A DNA stretch of 64,000 nucleotides, from positions 62,001-126,000 of the forward strand of contig JTDE01000903.1 of the NCBI GenBank assembly GCA_014338405.1. Direction: 5' to 3'. This document shows positions 50,299 to 61,400 of this stretch, piece after piece. Position numbers and translations under genes: made by a program. The stretch is from Paragonimus skrjabini miyazakii. Lineage: Eukaryota > Platyhelminthes > Trematoda > Plagiorchiida > Troglotrematidae. Positions within the stretch are counted from its first letter, which is position 1, and every line of letters starts with the position of its first letter. Under the pieces are notes generated by a model that was not told the origin of the DNA, ran no database searches, and saw only the letters and a list, made by a program, of their open reading frames with translations.

Positions 50299-51170
50299 CC
50301 GAATTATATAGCCAAACCGTTATTGCACACAGGGTACGTTGATGATATTTTGATTTTTACTAATTTTGTTTATTTTGATTTGTTTTCCAACTTTCTTACT
50401 AATGCTCACCAAAACCTATCACTATCTCAAGAAGTTAAATCGAACAACAGTTCATCTTTTTTGGATGTACTCATTACTAGACTTGCGGATGGCATTTTAC
50501 AGCGCTCAGTTCATCGCAAAGCAAAATAAGGTGGTCAATATCCTCAGTTTTCAAGCTTTGCTCACACTGCATACAAACGGGGGTTGATTAATACACCATT
50601 TCGTACAGCCAAGCATATTTTTATCCTGAGAAGCTGCAAACAGAACAGGAATTGCCAAGACATATCTTATTGGCAAATAAATACCCCGAGAAGTCCATCC
50701 AAGCACATACTATTGTGAATTAGCGCCCTGAACCCACACTTGCAGTTAAAAGAAAGATTGTCTTCTCATCCTTGCTATCCGAGGGTGAACATCTAGCCAA
50801 CAACATAAAACTCAAACTAAAGTGTACTCATGCACGAACGTATGCGGCTGCATACTTGCGCTTAGTTCGAACAACTAGAGGACCAGTTCTCCACAACCGC
50901 AAAAGTAGTTTGTAAAACACTTCTGTCTACCATGTGGTGTACCAGTACGTTTGTAGTTTCAGTGACGTTTACATAGATATAACAGATCAACAACCATTAT
51001 AGCGAATCTTCAAACACATCCCAAACTGGTTGAAACGGCTGGCGAAGCACCAGCCTCAACTCGATGAACTGACTGCTGGAAATCTAACGTCGTTGATTGC
51101 TGAACACCTCATGACAACAAATCACAAAGTTGACTTATTAAGCTCATTCAGAATATCGTTACGCAATTAA
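50299..51170 (+). mobile_element. Degenerate Penelope-like element, 5' truncated
   Basis: The frame at 50299 enters the PLE reverse transcriptase just before its catalytic YVDD (50335-50346). It continues with SSSFLDVLITR and LQRSVHRK, all characteristic of PLEs. A TAA at 50527-50529 interrupts it, and the same frame resumes with GGQYPQFSSF. After a frameshift come the connector (LANKYPEKS, near 50670) and the following block (EGHLANN-like near 50790). The endonuclease region is at 50946-51170: VYID stands where the catalytic YIG triad is expected, a TAG follows, then HIPNWLK and HLMTTNHKVD. Order and spacing match the family. Stops, shifts and the lost glycine show it is dead. All sequence N-terminal to YVDD is missing. 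Confidence 0.85.
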
Positions 51171-51272
51171 ACTCCAAAGTTATTGACTTTCTGAGTAGCG
51201 ATGTTTCTCCGAACTTATCAAACAACGGTAGGTGCACAAAAGTGGTTGGGGCAACTTATCAGGTTGTCATGG

Positions 51273-51560
51273 TCGTGACTACATATGTGTGATGTGCTTG
51301 TAGGCGTGTAGATTGCTTGCTTGTCTTTACCTGTAAGCTGCTTATAACCGGCATGCTTTACGTTTGCGGCTGATGAGTGAACGAAATGTTAACATACCGC
51401 AATATGTCTTTTTCTGCTCTGTTAAAGTTATTAAAGGGAACTCGGCGTTTCTTACTACTTCATGCTCACACACCGGTTAGTTGGCTAGATTTTCCGTGCA
51501 AGCTCCCTGTCACGTTTGAATGACTTCCAAGTTTCGATATCTGAAGACATTTCATTACTA
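51273..51560 (+). repeat. PLE 3' tail repeat, copy 1
   Basis: This segment follows the PLE endonuclease remnant and is homologous to 58208-58490. Shared landmarks are the CATGG near the start, a CGAAATG block, ACATACYGCAA and AAAGGAACT, in the same order. It is best read as the element's 3' untranslated or terminal-repeat part. It contains the hammerhead-like core at 51366-51400. Confidence 0.55.
51366..51400 (+). ncRNA. PLE-tail hammerhead-like motif
   Basis: CUGAUGA (51370-51376), six bases GUGAAC, then GAAA (51383-51386) and UGUU. The core segments are canonical. Stem II could be only one or two pairs, and stem III is the minimal A-U/U-G form. GCGG before the core and CCGC after it (51397-51400) can pair, but not in the usual stem I register. 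The place, just 3' of a PLE on the same strand, is where PLE hammerheads are known to lie. Confidence 0.4.
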
Positions 51561-54500
51561 CTGTCATTATCATCGTGCCCCCAAATAGCCTTCACAAGGT
51601 GCAGCAGTAATCTCAACTGCAGCTAATTTATGACTGAACTTTTCAATCTCTGATGGTTCCTGTAAACACAGTCGCCTCAGAACAAACTAGTGTGAGTACT
51701 ACTACGATACGTTTATGGTCGAGAACCGCCGATAATTGTTTCCTATGATGTTATGTCTGCAGACAGCGTGGCATTTTCGCTGAAGGATCGTATGAATCTT
51801 AAGACTCTAGGGATCAACCAAAGTTACCAGCAGCAAAGTAAGATGGATGCCGATTTTCAACAACACAGCTGAAATTGGTCCAGATGTCAGGTTTCTTGCA
51901 AGTCACTAAGTTAACTGATTTTTGTGAGCACATCCACCAAATATCCGGTGCGTTCTTGCTGATCCAGCCCAACGGGAAACCCACTATTGTGCGCCTAAAG
52001 CAATCATTTGGTTCCCTCAGAATGCCAAAAGTTTTAGCGACGGAATATAAAATTTAACTTTCCTTGACCGGATTGATTCCGCTTTTACGGAAGGTGACAC
52101 TTGACATATACGCTTTCTCCTTACTACTTCCAAGTGGACGTTGGCATGGACACCTACACAAGTGCTGTTCAAAGGGCAGAAGAAATCGTTGCCACTGAAC
52201 GCTGTCAAGACAGTTCTGTTGAACAGCTTCTCGACACCTAATGTGAAAACTTCAGAGTGGAAACTGCCGACGTTTGATCGTAAGCTGGTGGCTACGCTTG
52301 GTGTCGTAACTTGAAGGAATGCAGTGAGAATTCCAAGACTTAAGCGCCAGTAGAGCGGAAAAGATCAACATGACACGAAGTATCTAACTCATCACAACAG
52401 ATTTTTGTTCCCAACTACATTCTGAACCTAACTACTTGGGTATCGTGAGTCATCCTGAGGTGCCACGTCCTTTACGGGTACCTTACGCGGTGCATATGGG
52501 CTCGGGAATCTGAAGATGTCATGCACACCAGCTCCGCTCACCGCCTAGTGACAGTGATTATCTTATGTAAACAATAATCGCAAGTCTGAATTTGCTGTTA
52601 AAGGCATTTGACATTTCAGTGACGTCCAACCAATCAAACCTATAGGATCTGCTAGCATGAATGCCCAAGAAACCAACTAACCGCATATTCCAGTTCAGAA
52701 TATAGGGAGAAAAACCATTATTGTTATATTGATAATGATACTACCTTTTACAATGGAAATCTTAAGGAGAACATACATTGTCGCGACTCCTGGTCTCAAG
52801 TCAAGCCTCTGTAGATACAAGCTTAGCTAGATTTTATATTCCCTGCGGGGTAACTCCAGGTAAACAAAGTTAAGTAGTTAGACGGCTCGGAGATGTCGGG
52901 CTGTTCCTGATCGGAGTCATCACTCATGCATGTTACATTCCAGCGTGACCCAATACATTCAATAGAGCATACATTTTCCTGGTTTCGAAAGCTAAACTTG
53001 ATGCACATTATGTCCATTCAAATTCAGTCATACTTTTGTTTTTGTTGATTATAATCAGAACAGTGCAGACATAACTTTTCCAATTCACAACTTGACTGTA
53101 CTGCAGCTACAGCACTCGCATTAGGTTCTAAGTTTTGCTGTCCATAACATGAGAAAAAACATCAAGAACAGGAGGTGCAGTTCGAGAATCTGTTTCATCA
53201 AACGCAGGATCTAACCCCGCGTTTGTTATATGACCTGGACTTAATTAAAACCAGACCTGTTAACTGCTTGCAGCTATACTGTAAGCGTAGATCGAAACAA
53301 AGATGGCTTTAACTGAGGAGCACATGGATTCATTGAAGGTGCTTCAACAGAATCCAGATATTCTCTTCAGTAGACTGGACAAATGAGGTGGAATTGTCTT
53401 CATGAATAAAAGCGATTATATGGACCAATCTAGCCAAAACCAAGTGAATGATCACTGACATAGTTTCCCATTAATAGGTCCGATTGTTATCTCGATTAAA
53501 CTCTATTAACCGCTTAAGTAATTTTACCGGTCTGAAGATGAATTATGGAAAACTAGTACTCGCCAACCTGCCGTTAATTTGCTTTTTGTTTCTCATAAAT
53601 AATATGTAACACGCACGTCTAATTTTTCATTTTGCTGTTGATAAATCAGTGAAACACGGTAACTACGGGACGTTTTGCGGAGTACACCCCCACTTTCGGT
53701 TACACGTAACCATGTAACCAGTTTAGCCCTCTCAACATCCCAGGAAATTTTATACATTTGCAGATGAGAACCATTGCATGTCGATGATTCCCGACATAAA
53801 CGATTGATTGTAATACAGATGTATCTATTCAGTCTATTAATGGACTGTGAACTGTTCTTTTGGTAAACATGAAATGTTTGTCTGTTACTTACTTCAGGAA
53901 ATTAAATCAAGCCAACGATACGTTTTCTCAACCCAAAAAGATGATTTCTGTCGTTTTCATGAAGTCACATTTTCAGCAAACGGACGTCAATAAACCAGGT
54001 TTGCATTGTTCGTAAATAATCGTAGTTATCATAAAAGTTATAGAACGGTCGTACTCCCTGCTAACTGTTAAAAAGTCAAAATAATGTTTCAACTCAACTA
54101 TATGGTTTGTTTGAATGAAAATATGGGTTCATGTAGTTGTCATCTTAAATAAAGGAGAACGGAAGAAACGGAATAGTTAGTGCGTGCAATTAAATGTTTT
54201 TGCCGAGATCTAATAAGCGATCTAAAAGTGCACTCAGAGATATTCGAGAAAAAGGGTGGATTTTGTCAGATGTGGTTTGTTTACTGAAAGTGTCACATAT
54301 GTTATGAAAACAAGAAAGACAATAAATCCAATGGATTGTTTACAAAGGATGCCACAGCAACGCGAGCGATGTTTTAGTAATCAGACAATAAGCACAAAGT
54401 CCGTTGACAACAAACCATGGAAAACAACTAGAGGACATTATGTCTAACGGATGAGCCCATGGATTTCGATAACTCAACTTATCAAGTGGTGCGGAATGGA

Positions 54501-55528
54501 AAAGGAATTTAAGTGCCGGTGGTTAAACGAAAATTTTACAAAATTGGTGAACTTGGTTACTTAAGGTGCTCCTCAGACATTTAACAAGAAGTAGACGAGG
54601 TAAATGTTCGCTATTTAAGTGAAGTGAAGGCTATGCATCAGAAGGTTTACCTCTAATTGGTGAAAACAGTACGGCAAAATATTTACCTTTACTAGATACA
54701 AACTGTTGTACTCGGTTGTTTTCAGCAGGCGATGTGAGGAAAGTTCAGTTATGCTTGATGTTCAACACTACATTGTCTGTATCTTCGATTAAAAACCACT
54801 ACTTACCAACTGATTTGGGTGCAAAGAAATTAAAAAAATAGTAGATGATTACACTCAGTAAAACACCAAAGTCAGAGATGAGAGGTAGTGAGGCTTGTAA
54901 ACTGAATTGAGAAAGTTGGCTTCTTTCCGGAAAACAGTTCTGTAAAAGCCCGATATTCGACATATAAATTCCTCATTCTTTGTGAATTTGAAATGGTATC
55001 TCACTATCAACGATTCCAAATGCATTGCTTTAGTCTAAGGCTCTTTGCTTTTACTCAAGCGATGACGGAATGGAATAAATTAGACAAATAAGTGTTCAAG
55101 TTCGGATGCGAGCGACTATGAGCAAAACGTCCTAAAAACTTCTTCCTTGGTAGAAGAATTCACGCCGTTCACCCTTTCCATGGTTCGTTGAAACTCACGG
55201 CGAATTTTGTCACTCCGTACTGTGTTGGTGTACACTGAGTTTTTTTTGACTGGACGTCTGATAGACTTTCGAATGTCCTTCACTGGTGATTAAACCTTTG
55301 ACTTACACGTCAATGGCTCAAACAACTAGTTGGCTGATGACAACACATAGGCAATTCATTGTGAAAAATTGCTTAATCAGACGAAGACACGAATTCGTTT
55401 CGTATACTTTAGTTGTAAGGAAGGGATTGTGTACGTCTGATTCTGCGATTTTTGCAACGAATAAAAGACCTACGGTGTGTTTTACCGTAGACGATAAAAG
55501 AGAGCTTCACAAAAGCTAGTCAAGTGTA
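51561..55528. other. Intergenic, no supported gene
   Basis: A 39-codon plus-strand frame from an ATG near 51750 and short frames to 52350 look mildly protein-like but are broken by stops and match nothing I recognise. The rest shows no gene, repeat or RNA. Confidence 0.45.
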
Positions 55529-55861
55529 TCAATCGGAGCGCGCCTGCGAACTGCTAACAAAGGCGCGTTGATAAGAAGGGTTAATTTGACATATGCGTCC
55601 AGACGTATAAAAGGTTACAGTGTTGTGAAAGTAGGGGGCAGTAAGGAACAAGGTGTCAAATCGGTTGAAGTCACTGCGTAGAGTATGCACTGAGGTGTCT
55701 AGGGCATCCACGAAGGCAATTGTAAGGCCGCCAACAATCTGCTCAATCTCGATAAGGAGGCGGCTGAGAGTTGAGTACATATTAGATATCACAGCGCAAT
55801 ATAGACTAACTAAGAAACCAGACTTGCCGTCAACACTTAGGTGGCTTGCATAAACCTCTGA
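55529..55861 (-). CDS. Candidate exon D of an unrecognised minus-strand gene
   Basis: A 3' splice site (ttctgttcgcctag) on the minus strand is followed immediately by a frame of 110 codons in phase 0, ending at TGA (55529-55531). It is uninterrupted, and its codon choice (many C or T third positions) looks like real coding sequence. The product has a long amphipathic, partly hydrophobic first half (FLVSLYCAVIS at about residues 17-27, LLIEIEQIVGG at about 35-45) and a Tyr/Phe-rich second half. Its phase fits the end of candidate exon C at 57424. I recognise no family. It could be the terminal exon. Confidence 0.4.
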   Translation of the reverse strand, partial: SEVYASHLSVDGKSGFLVSLYCAVISNMYSTLSRLLIEIEQIVGGLTIAFVDALDTSVHTLRSDFNRFDTLFLTAPYFHNTVTFYTSGRICQINPSYQRAFVSSSQARSD

Positions 55862-57423
55862 CTAGGCGAACAGAACTTGCACGAATGCACATCACTAGTC
55901 AATCCTGTAAATAACACCACATTCACCGTGAAAGACGTTAATAGGACATGAAGCAGTACCTACCTATTTCCATACTCCTCAGAAAGTCCCAGCTGCATGA
56001 GCTATTCCGTCCTCTTTGTAGAATGAGCAAATGATTCAGACCATGGGGTGCAAAAGAAGGAAACTGCAGCGAAAAATTCATACATTTTGACAACTTCTCT
56101 CCATCGAGTTACTGGTCGTTAACATCGTTGACATTCATAAAATCAAATATTTCCTTAAGTAGTATGCACACCGGATGGTCGGATGGTGGGAATTACTCAT
56201 AAACTATGCAGTGAACTAAGCATTAACTTGACTACTTAGTAATTACGTAATGAGGTTGATTAATTTCGCTTTAAAAGGTGTGTTCAATGTGGTGATCTTG
56301 TAAAGGCTCCAAGAAACAACTGCAACAACCTTAGTTGTTCAGCATTGTTGGGAACATTGTCGTGTCTTAAGGCTAGGCTGACATGTTATATTGTCAGATT
56401 TTCCGCGGTATGTTTCATTTTACTAAGCTGTGACTCTTGCGTTGGTCGCTGACCCCGTGCGGTTGAATGCGAATGCATATGTATGGTTGTTTTCAATAGA
56501 ATTCCAGTCCGTCTGACTGATTTGTGTTATTCCGTTAACGAAGACGTGTATTTCCCCAAAACAAACAACCGTTTAGTCAGTAAAATAAAATCGAACCTAG
56601 GAGGGTAAAGCTTGCCAAAGCTATCCCTGTGTTGCTGAGCAGCTTTGATCTCTAGGATTACAAGCAAACTGCACCCTTCACAATCAAACAAACTCATGAC
56701 GTACGGCAGTATATGTTTTTGTGGTAACTGATTCTAACCTGTCATGATGATTAGTTAACAACAAATTATGCTGTGACATGTCAATATTTCGTTTACTTTA
56801 ATCAGTCACAAAAGTAAAACACAGAGATTATATAGATCTGATAGATAGAGGTTTGCATACATTCAAATGAAGTATTGCCTGATCAGCTGCGTGTCTATCT
56901 GATGAGTTACTCAACTCACATGTGCGAAAATACCGCTGGCAAGAGAGTTGGGATTGACAAAGTCTCGCTGATAATCACCTATCTTAGATTTCAATCACTT
57001 AATGAAAATTACCAATGCCTCAGCCTTTATCTGGCTAGGGGAACACCATTCGCTGCATTTCTTCTTGTCTTAATGGATACTGAATGAACACGATAACACT
57101 GATTAAAAGTCCAGAGTATTTTTGCGTCTAATCAGCCAATATCAGCAGAAAACGTGCGTGGCAGCGTCTCAACTGATCCTACACACATGGCTAAATTGAA
57201 CTTGTTCATCCAATTTTTTAACACTACCCTGACGTGAAATGAAATCCAAATGTAGTTGTGTAGTCTAGATGGACAAACGATGGTGCACACGTTTGAAACC
57301 ACCACTAGGATAATCACACCTGTGAGTTGATCATGACGGTGTACTTTATGGAGACCGAAGAGTTCTAATTCCAACGATACCAACGGTCTCTATCGAAAAG
57401 TTCTCAAATTCCATGTGACATAC
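55862..57423 (-). other. Putative intron C-D, otherwise unassigned
   Basis: If exons C and D belong together, this 1.56-kb stretch is an intron starting gtatgt. Short open frames inside it on both strands have no recognisable domain. Confidence 0.3.
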
Positions 57424-57660
57424 CTGTGGCAATCCACTTGAAACTCCAGTCACAAACCGATACTGGGTTCATGCAATTCTGTTCACTTTTTCAATAGTTG
57501 CATCATCAGGAGAACAGGTCACTTTTACGAGATTGACGTTGTTTCCGGGCAACGTATCCCCAGATTGCAGCTTAATAGATGGCGTCGGATATTGGTCGGG
57601 GCGAATAACTTCCACATGAAATTCAACGTGCATCCGTTCCTTCACGAGTAACTGGCTGCC
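57424..57660 (-). pseudogene. Candidate exon C with one in-frame TGA
   Basis: Exactly 79 codons in phase 0 between a 3' splice site (attccatcag) and an excellent 5' splice site (CAG followed by gtatgt). The frame is open except for one TGA at codon 64. The reading resumes sensibly on both sides: KVTCSPDDATIEKV before it and TQYRFVTGV after it. One base change from TGG (Trp) would explain it. The sequence, with alternating beta-like residues and a lone Cys, could be an immunoglobulin-like or similar extracellular domain, but this is a guess. Either the gene is dead, or the TGA is an assembly or strain error. Confidence 0.4.
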
Positions 57661-57862
57661 CTGATGGAATCACTGTTGCTAGCAATACAATGTAAGGAAG
57701 TAGTGCGTCAATTCATGCAGTTCAGAATGGGGACACATCTGTGCTGTTGTAATTCAAGAGAACCGTCTGGTGAGTGACACCAAGGACAGATGAGAGTTTG
57801 ATCTGGTTCATAAATATGCAGTCATGCGGTTGCGCTTGGCTCAAACCACTTAGAAAACAGTT

Positions 57863-57989
57863 CTATGTAATCGCAGGCCTGGTAGTTCCAAATATTCTGT
57901 CTCCCACGTTGTGTACCGGATCGGGCGCAATTACAGCGACGTCTTCGTAAGCAGGACAGATGATAATCACAGCGAATGATTGGTCATAT
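57863..57989 (-). pseudogene. Candidate exon B, ends at TAG
   Basis: A strong 3' splice site (ttatatatttccag) opens a frame of 41 codons that meets TAG at 57863-57865. Joined to exon A the split codon is completed correctly (two bases plus one). The product contains ICPAYEDVAVIAPDPV. The true end is unclear: a donor after VHN, before the TAG, would also give the phase 0 needed by exon C. Confidence 0.35.
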
Positions 57990-58056
57990 CTGGAAATATA
58001 TAAAAGCAGATAAACTAGCAGTCCAAAACCCCACGTCAACGGCTACTAAGACCCAC

Positions 58057-58167
58057 CTGTCAACAAGTCACCAAGCTGATCCAGCTAACTCAGTTAAGAC
58101 ATTTTTAATCCGTGAGAATCCAAAGTCACCGACGTTTAGAAAGTCTACACTGATTCGAACTCGCTTG
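58057..58167 (-). pseudogene. Candidate exon A with one in-frame TGA
   Basis: The frame between a weak 3' splice site (cattaacacag) and a good 5' splice site (CAG followed by gtgggt) is 36 codons plus split codons at each end. It is open except for a TGA four codons before the donor. The intron to exon B is 67 bp (57990-58056), the size of short flatworm introns. The product begins KRVRISVDFLNVGDFGFS. The PLE tail at 58208 lies 41 bp upstream, so the gene may be truncated there. Confidence 0.35.
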
Positions 58168-58207
58168 CTGTGTTAATGTGTACACAGGTGATCGGAACAT
58201 CGTATCG

Positions 58208-58490
58208 GGTAGCCATGGTCTTTACTACTTAATACTTTAAAGGAGTGTGTACGAGTCCACTTACAATAGGTCTGTATTCATTCGACCTACATTATCCACA
58301 TTTTACCTTTGCGAGTGATACGATCAAACGAAATGATAACATACTGCAACATGTTTGTTAGTTCTGCACTGCTGACATGGTTAAAAGGAACTAGATGTTT
58401 GGACTGAAATGCTATTCAGAGAATTAGCTTCTGCTCTTCGCTTCGGTTTTGTTTGATTCCGAAGTTAATTTTGTCATAAAATTAGAATAC
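58208..58490 (+). repeat. PLE 3' tail repeat, copy 2 (solo)
   Basis: Homologous to 51273-51560 in the same order of landmarks, but with no PLE coding remnant beside it. The hammerhead-like core is present in damaged form (GUGAUA at 58315 and a CGAAAUG at about 58329). This may be a solo terminal repeat or a heavily 5'-truncated insertion. Confidence 0.5.
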
Positions 58491-61400
58491 ACAATTAGGC
58501 CGTTCAAACATTCAACATGTATTGTACAAATTGGGTGTTAACTGTAGCCTAACACTATTCGAAGTGATTTGTATTCCCAAACTCACAATTGAACAGGTCA
58601 TCACATATAGTATTGCATGATAAAGTTGTGCCTAGTTGAAGGTTATGCGGTCAAACAATTATTTTCTCAAATCTAGATATATTCTGTCAGAATCTAAATA
58701 TTAATCAGTTACATGTTAGTACGGTGGTTGACGCAGCTAGTTGAATAAGTCAATTTTAGCAACTGGTCTGACCAATATCAGCAACCGATATTAACACTTC
58801 TATGCTCAACGGATAATAACATGGTCACAGGAGGCTATAAAGACGGCACGATAAGTAAACAATAAGAATTCTTCTGACCACTAACTAGCTGTTGAAAATG
58901 AATGGAATGTAAACTCCACCTTGACATCGACCGTCTAGTACGAAACAACTAGTCAAGACCGAGGAGGTAATAAGGAGTAATCTTACAAAATAGTAACACT
59001 TCATACAAACTTGAGAAACGCCAATTACGTTATGCCAGATGCACCTCGCAAATATAATTCGTTCAATCTCTACAGATACGATATTCAATGTTTTGATTTG
59101 ATGGTCTGGTCCGTTTAAAATTGGTTTGATTAAAGCCTAGTCGAAAACCCTCGGCACACTTTCACAAACTGACAACTAAAATGTACGGCCGAAAACTTTT
59201 GAAATTTACGTTTACTAATCTCTTCTGTTCAATAGAAAAATAAATACAAAAAGCCTAAACTGTAAAGATTAGCGAGAAGAACTGGACAAACGCGCAAAAC
59301 CGCTTATACGGGTTACACGGTGGTGTAAGGGAATGCCATTTGTTTCGCAAACAACCTACCGGGCTCCGAGGTTTGATTGCATCAACCTTCAAAAGCGCCA
59401 GTTGCTTCTTGTTGTTTTTCGGTGAAAGAGGCTGAAGATATACGGTATGTCTGCGACATAAACACCATTGAGCAAGTGTCCAGCTACGCCTAATTGCGCA
59501 CGTTAGATCGGTTTGTCAGGAATCATTGCATTGTATATTATGTGTTTCACATGTTCACCAACCTTTTCATATTGACAACATAAGTGAATCCACATAAACA
59601 TGAAAAAGTCAATGATGGTTAATTCTTATATTGCTAGACATGATTTAGCAAACTGTTTGCTCAGTTGTTTGACTTTGTCTCTCGGTTGCCAGTTGTTCAT
59701 TGAACTCGTTACATTCCATTAACCTTGGAATGGGAAGTTCTGACTGAAATGCAACCCTAATCTTAGGCCCGTATCATGAGATTCACGGGATCTTCAAGAA
59801 GAGATGGAAGCTGCAAACACATGTGTAAATTTATACCTCCTTCAGATAGTTTAGTATATAGGGAATAACTTATGGATATTATCAGTTTCGAAAGGTTGAC
59901 CATAACAATTGCGGGTTGAACAAACAATCAAAAACAGGCGATCGATAGATCTAATGGAAGCATGTCAATACACATTGCAAACGCAACTTGGTATGCAATA
60001 AACTAAAGCGGACTTAAAGCGATTGAGAAGTTGAGCCTACTTTCAACCTAACCCAAAGCTCATAACGGCCAGCCTGTCGGAAGGCATGGCTTGATATGTC
60101 GAATGTGTGCACTGCATCTGCACGTGAACTCGTCATGCTTTGACGCTGTTATGGCAGATTCAGGTTGAACACATTCGGAAGTCAAAAGAATGCTCTCTGT
60201 AATTTAACTTGCTCAGGGGATACCATAGCTTCCGCGGTACACTTCTTTGGTTATCACTTCGGTTCATTATATTGCGTGACGGGTGTTTAATGACAGTTCT
60301 AGTATTCCACAACTAAGCCTCTTGTGGTGTATTGACATACATCGAGAACTGTCGCAGTTTATGCAACCTGTATAGAAGAAGCAACAATCAAGGTGTCACA
60401 TGTTCCTTCGTGGCGCTCCTTTTTACTGTCGTATTAACTGCAGTGTGTCCTTTCTGAAGTTACAACGGCAATCTCCGATAAGCAGCTAAACACAAGGTCA
60501 CATTATCAACTTAAGCACATTCAGAAGGCAGGTTGAGTGAGTTGTTTGCATTAATCTATTGCGTAGCTCAAGCAACGAATTAACTTTTGGTAAGCCGCTG
60601 CTCAAGTGGGAAACAGGGCATTATTATCAGACATCAACATTCCAGGGTCCAGTTTGTGATAGTTGTACCCAGCGAAATACCAGGTACAACTGCGGTGACG
60701 TGCATGTATATACTTGTATTCCGTATTTTAAGGCGGCAGCCAGTTGTTCCAAATCCAAAAGTTTCTGGGAACCTGTTATATTATACTTTGTATACCAACG
60801 TTATCGTCACCAACTCAGTTGTGAAGTAGATTTGATAGACTATGGGACTTTAAATACGAAAATACTGAAAAGCAAAGACCTTACTATGGAAATGCTTAGA
60901 GCACTATCTGTTACTTACCATCATTCTGAAAGTATACCTGTGAAATTAATCTCGAAGTTACGATTGTGAAGGTATTTAATAAGCCCAAGGGACGGAAGAT
61001 CAATTACATTACAATATCTACGAAGCCTTACAAACGGTGTAAAGTATTCGTTCTGTTGAGGGTCCTAAAAATAAATTAAGGAACAGCAACTGATTTCCCT
61101 TCCCCAAATGCTTCTGCCCGCTGTTCTCAAGCTGTAAATAAACTGATAATACATGGAAATTTTGTGTAAAATTCGTGTTGGTTACAAGACAACACTATAA
61201 CGCGACTTAGACTTCTACTTAACTGGCCATTGATCAAACTTTTCAAGACATCTTAATCAACCAACAGCAATGCTATCTGTTTGCAGGTATCAAGGTCCTA
61301 GGGGCCATCTGCTTTAAATATAGATAAGATTATGCAAACCGCTCGGATTGTAGGAAATCTAATCACCTAGATAAATCAGTTAGAAAAATTATATTGTAGT

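Noticed and set aside
56897..56935. CTGATGAG and, 20 bases later, CGAAAA
   Set aside because: Stem II is too weak and stems I and III are absent; probably chance.
57485..57515. Minus-strand CUGAUGAUGCAA...UUGAAAA, hammerhead-like
   Set aside because: It is better explained as codons for SPDDATIEK inside candidate exon C, and the second core segment is wrong.
60559..60600. SSNELTFGKPL, like the end of a retrovirus-type integrase
   Set aside because: No upstream integrase sequence in any frame; the match is too short.
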